Source: an uncultured Leucothrix sp. (GTDB lineage: Bacteria > Pseudomonadota > Gammaproteobacteria > Thiotrichales > Thiotrichaceae). Taken from it: a stretch of 14,459 nucleotides of DNA. Position 1 is the first letter of the stretch, and every line of letters begins with the position of its first letter. The DNA lies in the NCBI GenBank assembly GCA_937923375.1, contig CALAJG010000095.1, forward strand, positions 1-14,459, given 5' to 3'. A program made the position numbers and the translations under genes. This document shows, piece after piece, positions 1 to 5,242 of this stretch. The notes beneath the pieces are model-generated. The model was not told the origin of the DNA. It made no database searches and saw only the letters and a list, made by a program, of their open reading frames with translations.

Positions 1-728
1 GGATTTACAATACAACCCGTGAAAATGCTGCGAAGCATGGTATGGAGTTTCCAGAATATGCTGAGTTTAAGCTGAAAGGGTGGTTTAAGCCTGATGATCC
101 TACTGAGCCTGTGGTAATGCTCAAAGCATTTCGAGAAGATCCTGAGGCTAATCCTTTACCAACACCTTCAGGTAAGATTGAAATTTACTCGCCAACTGTT
201 GCAGCGTTTGAGTATGACGATTGTCAGGGACATGCGACTTGGATTGAACCGTTGGAATGGTTGGGAGGAGACACATCATCTTATCCCCTGCACATGATTT
301 CAAATCAACCCACACGCAAATTACACAGTCAGCTTGATCATGGCAGTCACAGTCGCTCTGCTAAAATTAATGGGCGAGAGCCGTTGACGCTACATCCCTT
401 AGACGCTGAGTCGCGTGGGCTTGATGCAGGAGAAATTGTTCGGGTGTTTAATGATCGTGGTGCCTGTTTAGCCGCCGTAGTGATAAGCGATGAGGTTATG
501 CAGGGCGTGGTACAGATGAGCACTGGCGCTTGGTATGATCCGGTGGAGCCTGGGCAGATTGGGAGTCTTTGTAAACATGGGAGCGTGAATGTGTTAACGC
601 CGGATGTGCCGACATCAAAGTTGGGGCAAGGGCCGATTGCGCATACTTGTATGGTGGAGGTGGAGCGATTTGAGGGTGAGGTGCCGGAGATTACGGCGTT
701 TGATCCTCCCGTGATTTACAACTCATAA
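1..728 (+). CDS. Molybdopterin-dependent S/N-oxide reductase, C-terminal part (BisC/TorZ-like)
   Basis: This is the last 241 codons of a gene whose 5' part lies outside the window. The frame is open from base 3, so the ATG at 42 is probably internal. The family (DMSO reductase type) uses a bis-MGD molybdenum cofactor to reduce sulfoxides or N-oxides such as biotin sulfoxide or TMAO. The visible part includes a segment ending SGKIEIYSP, a YPLHMISNQPTRKLHSQLDH stretch, then the C-terminal cofactor-binding domain (GREPLTLHPLDAESRGLDAG, MSTGAWYDP, GSLCKHGSVNVLTPD, TSKLGQGPIA). The GSLC-HG-NVLT-D-TSKL-QGP pattern is typical of the BisC/TorZ/TorA branch rather than of formate dehydrogenases or nitrate reductases. 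The catalytic ligand and any Tat signal are not in the window, so substrate and location cannot be decided. The gene ends with TAA just before a long inverted repeat. Confidence 0.88.
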   Translation, partial: IYNTTRENAAKHGMEFPEYAEFKLKGWFKPDDPTEPVVMLKAFREDPEANPLPTPSGKIEIYSPTVAAFEYDDCQGHATWIEPLEWLGGDTSSYPLHMISNQPTRKLHSQLDHGSHSRSAKINGREPLTLHPLDAESRGLDAGEIVRVFNDRGACLAAVVISDEVMQGVVQMSTGAWYDPVEPGQIGSLCKHGSVNVLTPDVPTSKLGQGPIAHTCMVEVERFEGEVPEITAFDPPVIYNS

Positions 729-734
729 TTTTCG

Positions 735-808
735 TTCAGCCTCTGATTATATGATTCGCTCACACAGCCTGCGGCTGAAATGATTCGCCAAATCATATAA
801 TCAGAGGC
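735..808. repeat. Interleaved long inverted repeat between convergent genes
   Basis: An 18-base arm at 739-756 (GCCTCTGATTATATGATT) has a perfect reverse complement at 791-808, with 34 bases between them. Interleaved with it, TTCAGCC at 735-741 is complementary to GGCTGAA at 773-779. The inner segment also folds alone (CAGCC 765-769 with GGCTG 773-777, loop TGC). ATGATTCGC occurs twice in direct orientation (751-759 and 780-788). No T-run follows on either strand, so it is not a classic intrinsic terminator. It lies between the ends of a plus-strand and a minus-strand gene, a common place for REP/MITE-like palindromes, but I cannot assign it to a known family. Confidence 0.8.
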
Positions 809-845
809 CTCACTGGGGGCGAGTTTATCTGGTTGGTCAGTGCAT

Positions 846-1427
846 CTACTCTGAGGGTGGTTTTTTTGGCCATTGGAAGGTGCGCGGGTTCTTGTTATCA
901 GATGGCTTTTTTACTGGTTTTTTTGCGGGTGCAGGAGTGGGGGTATCCGGCAATTCTGGGAGGGCAATTCCGTCGTGATATTTCATTTGGATGCCTTTCA
1001 GGAAGTGTCTCAAAATCTGGTCTTTGCAGGTGCGGTAATGTTTGTGTGAGTTCTTTCTGAAGAATGCGCTGAGTTCATGCTTGCTGATCGGCAAACCTGC
1101 AAGAGTCAATAAGGCTAGCATGTCATGAGATTGTAAATTCAAAGCAATTTTGAGTTTGGCGAAGATAATGTTGTTGTTGAGCTTTTTCTCCGGCTCTGGC
1201 GTTTTTCCGTTTTGTTTACCGCGCTTAGAGATGATAAAACCATTGAGAAAGGCAGCCATGTTAGTATCGCTGATGGCGACGAGTTCGGGGTCTTCATCTT
1301 TCTTTAGCCAGGCGCTAACTTGTGCTCTGGTCACTGTTTGGTCGCAGTGGGCGAATAGCTTGATCATGTCAGAATCATCAAGATCAAAGCTGTAGCGGAG
1401 GCGGCGAAGTACGTCGTTGTTGTTCAT
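846..1427 (-). CDS. yehS: DUF1456 family protein, YehS-like
   Basis: The 193-residue protein matches the small DUF1456/YehS family, which is built of two homologous repeats. Repeat 1 covers about residues 1-70 (NNNDVLRRLRYSFDLDDSDM, then a QVSAWLKK segment). Repeat 2 covers about residues 83-150 (LNNNIIFAKLKIALNLQSHDM, then an ELSAFFRK segment and HFLKGIQMKYHD). No biochemical function is established for the family. YehS of E. coli is, as I recall, about 156 residues. The surplus here is a low-complexity Pro/Lys-rich tail from about residue 155 (PTPAPAKKPVKKP and onwards), likely disordered. The ATG start has no good Shine-Dalgarno upstream, but the repeat structure begins right at it. It is divergent from ybiT and convergent with the upstream reductase. 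Confidence 0.85.
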   Translation of the reverse strand: MNNNDVLRRLRYSFDLDDSDMIKLFAHCDQTVTRAQVSAWLKKDEDPELVAISDTNMAAFLNGFIISKRGKQNGKTPEPEKKLNNNIIFAKLKIALNLQSHDMLALLTLAGLPISKHELSAFFRKNSHKHYRTCKDQILRHFLKGIQMKYHDGIALPELPDTPTPAPAKKPVKKPSDNKNPRTFQWPKKPPSE

Positions 1428-1531
1428 GTGTTTGGTCTGTTTGAACGATGCTGTACTTTAACACCTGTGAACTTCTTTAGGCATTAAAATCTTAAGTAGG
1501 CTTTTGGCTTTGCTTGAATAATCGGACGATC

Positions 1532-1560
1532 TCGACAATAGACAGCTAACTCACTATAGT
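1532..1560 (+). promoter_or_regulatory. Sigma70-type promoter for ybiT
   Basis: TCGACA (1532-1537) and TATAGT (1555-1560) are each one mismatch from the consensus hexamers and are separated by exactly 17 bases. The -10 lies inside a small palindrome, CACTATAGTG (1552-1561). A start near 1567 would give a leader of about 55 bases before ybiT. Inferred from sequence only. Confidence 0.6.
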
Positions 1561-1621
1561 GCGCATCTTTTAGGGCAAATCACGACTTGCTCTTATCATT
1601 ATTTTCTTTCTGGACACTCCA

Positions 1622-3226
1622 TTGATTACTACCGCAAATATCACCATGCAGTTTGGCTCTGAGCCACTGTTCGAGAACATTTCTGCCAAGTTTGACAGTG
1701 GCAATCGCTACGGTTTAATCGGCGCTAATGGTTGCGGTAAGTCCACGTTTATGAATATTTTGAGTGGGGAGCTGGCACCGACCTCGGGCAATGTTTCCAT
1801 CGACCCTAACGCTAAAGTGGGGACGCTTAGTCAGGATCAGTTTGCGTTTGAAGCTTACAGCGTCGTTGACGCCGTGATCATGGGTGATACCAAGCTTTGG
1901 GAAATCAAGCAGGAGCGAGAGCGCATTTATGGCCTTCCGGAGATGAGCGAAGACGACGGCATGAAGGTCGCCAATCTCGAGGTTGAGTTTGCAGAAATGG
2001 ACGGCTACAGCGCTGAAAGTCGTGCGGGTGATATTTTGCTGGAAGCGGGTATTGGTGAAGAGTTGCATTACGGTTTAATGGCAGAGGTTGCGCCGGGTTA
2101 TAAAATTCGCGTGTTGTTAGCTCAGGCCTTGTTTGCTAATCCTGATATTTTGTTGCTGGATGAGCCAACCAACAACTTGGATATTCATACCATCGAATGG
2201 TTGGCTAAGGTGCTGAACGAACGCAAGTGCACCATGATCATCATCTCGCATGATCGGCATTTTCTAAATTCTGTTTGCACGCACATGGCGGATATCGATT
2301 ATGGCGAGTTGCGTATTTACCCAGGGAATTATGAATACTTCCTCGCGGCTTCAAGCCTTATTCGTGAGCAGTTGTTGGGTGAAAATGCTAAGAAGAGCGC
2401 TGAGATTGATGAGCTACAAGCTTTCGTAAATCGATTCTCAGCGAATGCTTCAAAAGCGAAGCAGGCGAGTTCTCGGGCTAGAAAGATGGAAAAAATCTCT
2501 CTTGATGAAGTCAAAACCTCCAGTCGCCAGTCGCCAAGTTTGAGCTTTATGCAAAGTCGTAGGCTGCATCGCCAAGCTTTAGTACTTGAGAAGTTGGGTC
2601 ACGGCTATGATGGGGAAACTTTGTTTAGCAATGGTAATGTCATTTTAGATGCTGGTAGCAAACTAGCCGTAATTGGTGAAAATGGTGCGGGTAAAACGAC
2701 CTTCTTACGTTGCTTGATGAATGATCTGCAAGCGAATGTGGGTGAAGTAAAGTGGTCTGAAAACGCAACGATTGGTTACTGCCCGCAAGATACTGGTGGC
2801 GAGTTTGATACAGAGTTAACAATCTTTGAATGGATGTCTCAGTGGCGTACCCCTGAGCATAATGATTTAACCGTTCGTGGGATGCTGGGACGATTGTTAT
2901 TTACCGAAGACGACGTAAATAAGAAGGCACGCGTATGTTCTGGGGGTGAGAAGAACCGCCTGATATTCGGCAAGCTGATGATGATGGATCTCAATGTTCT
3001 GATCATGGATGAGCCAACCAATCACATGGATATCGAAGCGATCGAAGCGTTGAATAGCGCCTTGGAAAAGTTCGAAGGGACTTTGATATTTGTGAGTCAT
3101 GATAGAGAGTTTGTGTCCTCCTTGGCCACACGCGTGATTGAGATCAAGGATAATTCTATTGTGGACTATCAAGGGACTTATGAGGAGTATATTACAAGCA
3201 TGGAACGGAAGCGGTTGGTTGCTTAG
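1622..3226 (+). CDS. ybiT: ABC-F family ATPase YbiT
   Basis: This is a soluble ABC-F ATPase of 534 residues, close to the roughly 530 of E. coli YbiT, with two nucleotide-binding domains and no membrane segments. ABC-F proteins bind ribosomes and modulate translation; the exact role of YbiT is less well defined. NBD1 has Walker A GANGCGKST (34-42), Walker B ILLLDEP (176-182) and H-loop His210. Its signature region reads EVAPGYKIRVLLAQAL instead of LSGGE, which is also seen in E. coli YbiT. A charged linker (about 245-300, containing RFSANASKAKQASSRARK) precedes NBD2: Walker A GENGAGKTT (352-360), signature SGGEK (440-444), Walker B VLIMDEP (459-465), His493. The start is TTG at 1622, with a weak GGA seven bases upstream. 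It is preferred because the next residues (ITTANITMQFGS) align with the family's true N-terminus. It appears to be transcribed alone. Confidence 0.95.
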   Translation: MITTANITMQFGSEPLFENISAKFDSGNRYGLIGANGCGKSTFMNILSGELAPTSGNVSIDPNAKVGTLSQDQFAFEAYSVVDAVIMGDTKLWEIKQERERIYGLPEMSEDDGMKVANLEVEFAEMDGYSAESRAGDILLEAGIGEELHYGLMAEVAPGYKIRVLLAQALFANPDILLLDEPTNNLDIHTIEWLAKVLNERKCTMIIISHDRHFLNSVCTHMADIDYGELRIYPGNYEYFLAASSLIREQLLGENAKKSAEIDELQAFVNRFSANASKAKQASSRARKMEKISLDEVKTSSRQSPSLSFMQSRRLHRQALVLEKLGHGYDGETLFSNGNVILDAGSKLAVIGENGAGKTTFLRCLMNDLQANVGEVKWSENATIGYCPQDTGGEFDTELTIFEWMSQWRTPEHNDLTVRGMLGRLLFTEDDVNKKARVCSGGEKNRLIFGKLMMMDLNVLIMDEPTNHMDIEAIEALNSALEKFEGTLIFVSHDREFVSSLATRVIEIKDNSIVDYQGTYEEYITSMERKRLVA

Positions 3227-3492
3227 TCGCTAGGTGTCTCAGTTTCAGGGTCAAAAATAAAAACTGGTGGCTTGGTAATATAATATGAGCGCCTTGATAT
3301 TTATAGTCTAGAAAAGGTTTTTTATTTTTATTTAAACTATTTTATTGCGAAATTTAAATAGTTTTTTGAATATAATATTCAACCACGGATAATTCTCATT
3401 TAAAGAATGAAAGCAAAAGTTTTTTTATTTTTTAAATTGATTTTTTGTATGTTCTAATTAATTATCTGTATTGTGTTTATTCCTAAAATAAA
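3227..3492. other. AT-rich intergenic spacer with small palindromes
   Basis: There is no convincing gene here. The stretch is strongly AT-rich, unlike the flanking coding DNA. It holds an inverted repeat AAACTATTT (3334-3342) / AAATAGTTT (3356-3364), directly followed by a perfect 17-base palindrome TTGAATAT-A-ATATTCAA (3366-3382). Homopolymer T-runs follow. Because the tRNA array is read towards this region, one of these structures may mark the end of its transcript, but none is a clear GC-rich terminator. Confidence 0.5.
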
Positions 3493-3568
3493 TGGTGGGT
3501 GTGGTGAGGTTCGAACTCACAACTTACCGGTTAAAAGCCGGTTACTCTTCCAATTGAGTTACACACCC
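3493..3568 (-). tRNA. tRNA-Lys (anticodon TTT)
   Basis: Read on the minus strand the 76 bases fold as a full cloverleaf. The acceptor GGGTGTG pairs with CACACCC, the anticodon stem ACCGG/CCGGT encloses CTTTTAA (anticodon TTT), and the T arm is GTGAG-TTCGAAC-CTCAC. The discriminator is A and CCA is encoded. The D stem is ACTC/GAGT, so base 10 is A rather than the usual G. It is the last gene of the array in transcription order. Confidence 0.93.
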
Positions 3569-3579
3569 TTTGTAAAAAT

Positions 3580-3657
3580 TGGCTGGTATGGCAGGACTCG
3601 AACCCGCGACATCCTCATTAACAGTGAGGCGTTCTGACCAATCTGAACTACATACCA
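3580..3657 (-). tRNA. tRNA-Asn (anticodon GTT)
   Basis: The minus-strand sequence gives acceptor TGGTATG/CATACCA, D stem GTTC/GAAC with a 10-base loop containing GG, anticodon stem CCTCA/TGAGG around CTGTTAA (anticodon GTT), T arm GCGGG-TTCGAGT-CCTGC, discriminator G and an encoded CCA. The arrangement follows bacterial tRNA-Asn closely. Eleven bases separate it from the Lys gene. Confidence 0.93.
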
Positions 3658-3661
3658 GTAG

Positions 3662-3736
3662 TGGAGCCTTGTTTCAGAATCGAACTGAAGTTTCCGCATT
3701 ACAAATGCGGCGCATTGCCATCAATGCTTACAAGGC
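3662..3736 (-). tRNA. tRNA-Thr (anticodon TGT)
   Basis: On the minus strand: acceptor GCCTTGT/ACAAGGC, D stem GCAT/ATGC, anticodon stem CCGCA/TGCGG around TTTGTAA (anticodon TGT), T arm TTCAG-TTCGATT-CTGAA, discriminator T and encoded CCA. Position 8 is A and position 14 is T, an apparent exchange of the near-universal U8-A14 tertiary pair. The Asn gene lies only four bases away. Confidence 0.9.
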
Positions 3737-3737
3737 T

Positions 3738-3811
3738 TGGCGACGGATGTAGGAATCGAACCCACACAAGAAGGTTTGGAAGCTCCTGTTCTACCATTAA
3801 ACTAATCCGCC
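3738..3811 (-). tRNA. tRNA with ambiguous anticodon register: Trp (CCA) or Gly (TCC)
   Basis: On the minus strand the acceptor GGCGGAT pairs with ATCCGTC (one G-T pair). The D stem is GTTT/GAAC, the T arm is GTGGG-TTCGATT-CCTAC, the discriminator is G and CCA is encoded. If the anticodon stem is GGAGC/CCTTC (one C-C mismatch, one G-T), the loop is TTCCAAA and the anticodon CCA (Trp). Discriminator G and canonical numbering agree with Trp. If the loop is CTTCCAA, the anticodon is TCC (Gly), which suits the Gly-like D arm but leaves two mismatches in the stem and no base 26. I favour Trp. One base separates it from the Thr gene. Confidence 0.75.
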
Positions 3812-3826
3812 ATGAACAAAACACTT

Positions 3827-3903
3827 AGGGGTAACTGTCGGGGGTCGAACCCGAATCCAACTGGATCACAACCAGTGACTTTACCGTTAACATTAGTCAC
3901 ACC
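3827..3903 (-). tRNA. tRNA-His (GTG)-like gene with a degenerate acceptor stem
   Basis: The 3' half is well formed: anticodon stem ACTGG/CCAGT around TTGTGAT (anticodon GTG) and a perfect T arm TCGGG-TTCGACC-CCCGA. The span gives the expected 77 bases with an extra 5' G and a C discriminator, as in tRNA-His. However, the acceptor halves GTGTGAC and CAGTTAC pair at only about three positions, the D stem has a mismatch, and the 3' end reads CCT instead of CCA. An alternative 6-bp hairpin GTGACT/AGTCAC (3895-3900 with 3875-3880) could replace the D arm. It is either a decaying pseudo-tRNA or one needing editing or remodelling. Exact ends are approximate. Confidence 0.5.
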
Positions 3904-3919
3904 TAAATATTCTGCCCAT

Positions 3920-4058
3920 AAAAAAAGCCGCAACAATGTGCGGCTTTTTGTAAAAATATTTACTTAAATCACGCGCACAAAATCTCCTTGGCATGTTTAT
4001 GCCAATTGCAATTATTCGTTGCTGTGTGAGTTAATATAATCATGTTGTAAACTCTAAG
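3920..4058 (-). ncRNA. Candidate small RNA or terminator-controlled leader of the tRNA array
   Basis: A minus-strand promoter candidate (-35 at 4092-4087, -10 at 4070-4065) would start RNA near 4058. That RNA would contain a perfect 7-bp hairpin (4005-3988), a following unpaired purine-rich stretch with AAGGAGA, and an 11-bp GC-cored hairpin ending in seven U residues (3949-3920). Hairpin, single-stranded linker and U-rich terminator is the usual form of an enterobacterial sRNA, and it would be about 140 nt long. Since the tRNA-His-like gene begins 16 bases further on, the same hairpin could instead attenuate the array. No known RNA family is recognised. Confidence 0.33.
3922..3949 (-). terminator. 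Intrinsic terminator hairpin upstream of the tRNA array
   Basis: The stem AAAAAGCCGCA (3922-3932) / TGCGGCTTTTT (3939-3949) has a 6-base loop. On the minus strand it is followed by a run of seven T (3926-3920). The plus-strand reading also ends in five T, so it could act in both directions, but nothing on the plus strand needs ending here. It lies just 5' of the tRNA array. Confidence 0.8.
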
Positions 4059-4064
4059 TTAATA

Positions 4065-4092
4065 ATAATAATTTTGCAATACCTTTTGTCAG
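4065..4092 (-). promoter_or_regulatory. Candidate minus-strand promoter towards the tRNA array
   Basis: On the minus strand CTGACA (4092-4087) and TATTAT (4070-4065) are each one base from consensus, with a 16-base spacer. It faces the terminator and the tRNA array. Its -35 overlaps the -35 of the plus-strand promoter candidate. Confidence 0.45.
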
Positions 4093-4114
4093 TTATTATT
4101 TAACAATCTATTAA
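4086..4114 (+). promoter_or_regulatory. Candidate promoter for the patatin-like gene
   Basis: TTGTCA (4086-4091) and TATTAA (4109-4114) with a 17-base spacer resemble a sigma70 promoter. The expected start near 4121 leaves a leader of about 130 bases before the ATG at 4252. An alternative -10, TATAAT at 4131-4136, has no good -35. Confidence 0.5.
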
Positions 4115-4251
4115 TATACCATGCTTATAGTATAATTAACATTAGGCCACGGTTTGATGAGGCTGTTTGCCTTCCTCAATTTTGCTTCATTTGTGGATGA
4201 TGCTAGGGTTTAATATGTTAGAGGTCAGCTTAGTCTAAAAGGAAATGATAG

Positions 4252-5217
4252 ATGTCATTGAAAATTGGTTTAGCGTTAGGTAGCGGTGCTGCAAGAGGTT
4301 GGGCGCACATTGGTGTTATTCGTGCTTTGCAAAAGTACGGAATGGAGCCTGATATTGTTTGTGGTTGTTCCATTGGCTCCGTGGTCGGTGCCGCTTATGC
4401 TGCTTCAAGTCTTGACCGATTGGAAAATTGGGTCACCTCACTGAATCGTCTTGATTTAGCAAAATATGCTGAGCTTAGCTTCAGGTCAGGCCTGATTGAT
4501 AAAGAACGCCTCCATGAAGGGTTCGTTAATAATATTTGTAGCGATGACAGCAAGATAGAAAATCTTGATAAAGCATTTGGCAGCGTAGCCACGGATTTAC
4601 ATACAGGGCGGGAAGTTTGGTTTACTCAAGGAAATACGCTGACAGCAGTCTGGGCATCAATTTCATTGCCGGGTTTATTCGCACCCGCTGCGTTTGAGGA
4701 TAAATGGCTGGTGGATGGCGGCTTAGTCAATCCTGTGCCAGTGTCGATGTGTCGTTCATTAGGCGCTGATGTGGTAATAGCGGTTGATTTGAATGCCGAT
4801 ATTGTCGGTAAGCACAGTCGAAAAGAACAGGATACTAGCGCTAAAAGCTCAACCGTAGAGAAGTTGATAAAGGATAAATACAAGACTGATGTAAAAAAAG
4901 AATCGGACAGCCAGATCAGCTTAAGTAATTGGCGGGAGACTATCGTTGACTACTCGGCACAGTTGTTTCCGGATTTGCAAAAAGAGCAACAGCCTGAACC
5001 TCCGGGGATGTTTGAAACGATTGCTGGTTCGGTGAATATTATGCAAGATCGTATTACACGAAGTCGTATGGCAGGAGACCCACCCGATGTATTGTTATCG
5101 CCGCGTCTGGCACATGTTAGCTTGCTGGAGTTTTATCGTGCAGAAGAGTCTATTCAGGTGGGGTATGATCTGACACTGCAAAAGCTTGATCAGATTCGTC
5201 ATGCTATTAATAGTTAG
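4252..5217 (+). CDS. Patatin-like phospholipase family protein (RssA/NTE type)
   Basis: This predicted serine acyl hydrolase has 321 residues and a Ser-Asp catalytic dyad. The glycine-rich oxyanion segment is LALGSGAARGWAHIGVIRAL (7-26), the nucleophile elbow is GCSIG with Ser40, and the catalytic Asp is in the DGG motif at Asp155. No signal peptide or clear membrane helix is visible, so a cytosolic or peripheral membrane enzyme is likely. Family members hydrolyse phospholipid or lysophospholipid acyl esters; the substrate here is unknown. The length is slightly above E. coli RssA (about 300). A hydrophilic, low-similarity insert at about 185-250 follows the catalytic core. The start is supported by AAAAGGA eight bases upstream of the ATG. 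It converges on cls with only 25 bases between stop codons, so two phospholipid-related genes are adjacent but separately transcribed. Confidence 0.9.
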   Translation: MSLKIGLALGSGAARGWAHIGVIRALQKYGMEPDIVCGCSIGSVVGAAYAASSLDRLENWVTSLNRLDLAKYAELSFRSGLIDKERLHEGFVNNICSDDSKIENLDKAFGSVATDLHTGREVWFTQGNTLTAVWASISLPGLFAPAAFEDKWLVDGGLVNPVPVSMCRSLGADVVIAVDLNADIVGKHSRKEQDTSAKSSTVEKLIKDKYKTDVKKESDSQISLSNWRETIVDYSAQLFPDLQKEQQPEPPGMFETIAGSVNIMQDRITRSRMAGDPPDVLLSPRLAHVSLLEFYRAEESIQVGYDLTLQKLDQIRHAINS

Positions 5218-5242
5218 CAGACATCTGTATTAGAGGCGATCG

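Larger units (their letters stand above)
3904..4251. other. Intergenic region: terminator hairpin, leader or sRNA candidate, divergent promoters
   Basis: There is no protein gene here that I can support. The region contains a strong intrinsic terminator-like hairpin next to the tRNA array, a second perfect 7-bp hairpin (TTGGCAT 3988-3994, loop GTTT, ATGCCAA 3999-4005), two divergent promoters overlapping at one -35 box near 4086-4092, and a leader of about 130 bases before the patatin-like gene. A perfect -10 hexamer TATAAT at 4131-4136 lacks a recognisable -35. Confidence 0.6.

Noticed and set aside
3476..3492. TTTATT/AATAAA hairpin as the terminator of the tRNA array
   Set aside because: A stem of six A-T pairs is too weak and has no U-run in the right place.
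3895..4001. 33-codon minus-strand ORF starting at the hairpin near 4001 and ending in the tRNA-His-like gene
   Set aside because: Its ATG lies within a stable hairpin, it runs through the terminator stem and into a tRNA gene, and the peptide resembles nothing known.
4155..4182. GAGGC...GCCTTCCTC structure upstream of the patatin-like gene as a terminator
   Set aside because: The stem is short and bulged, the T-run is weak, and there is no plus-strand gene to terminate.
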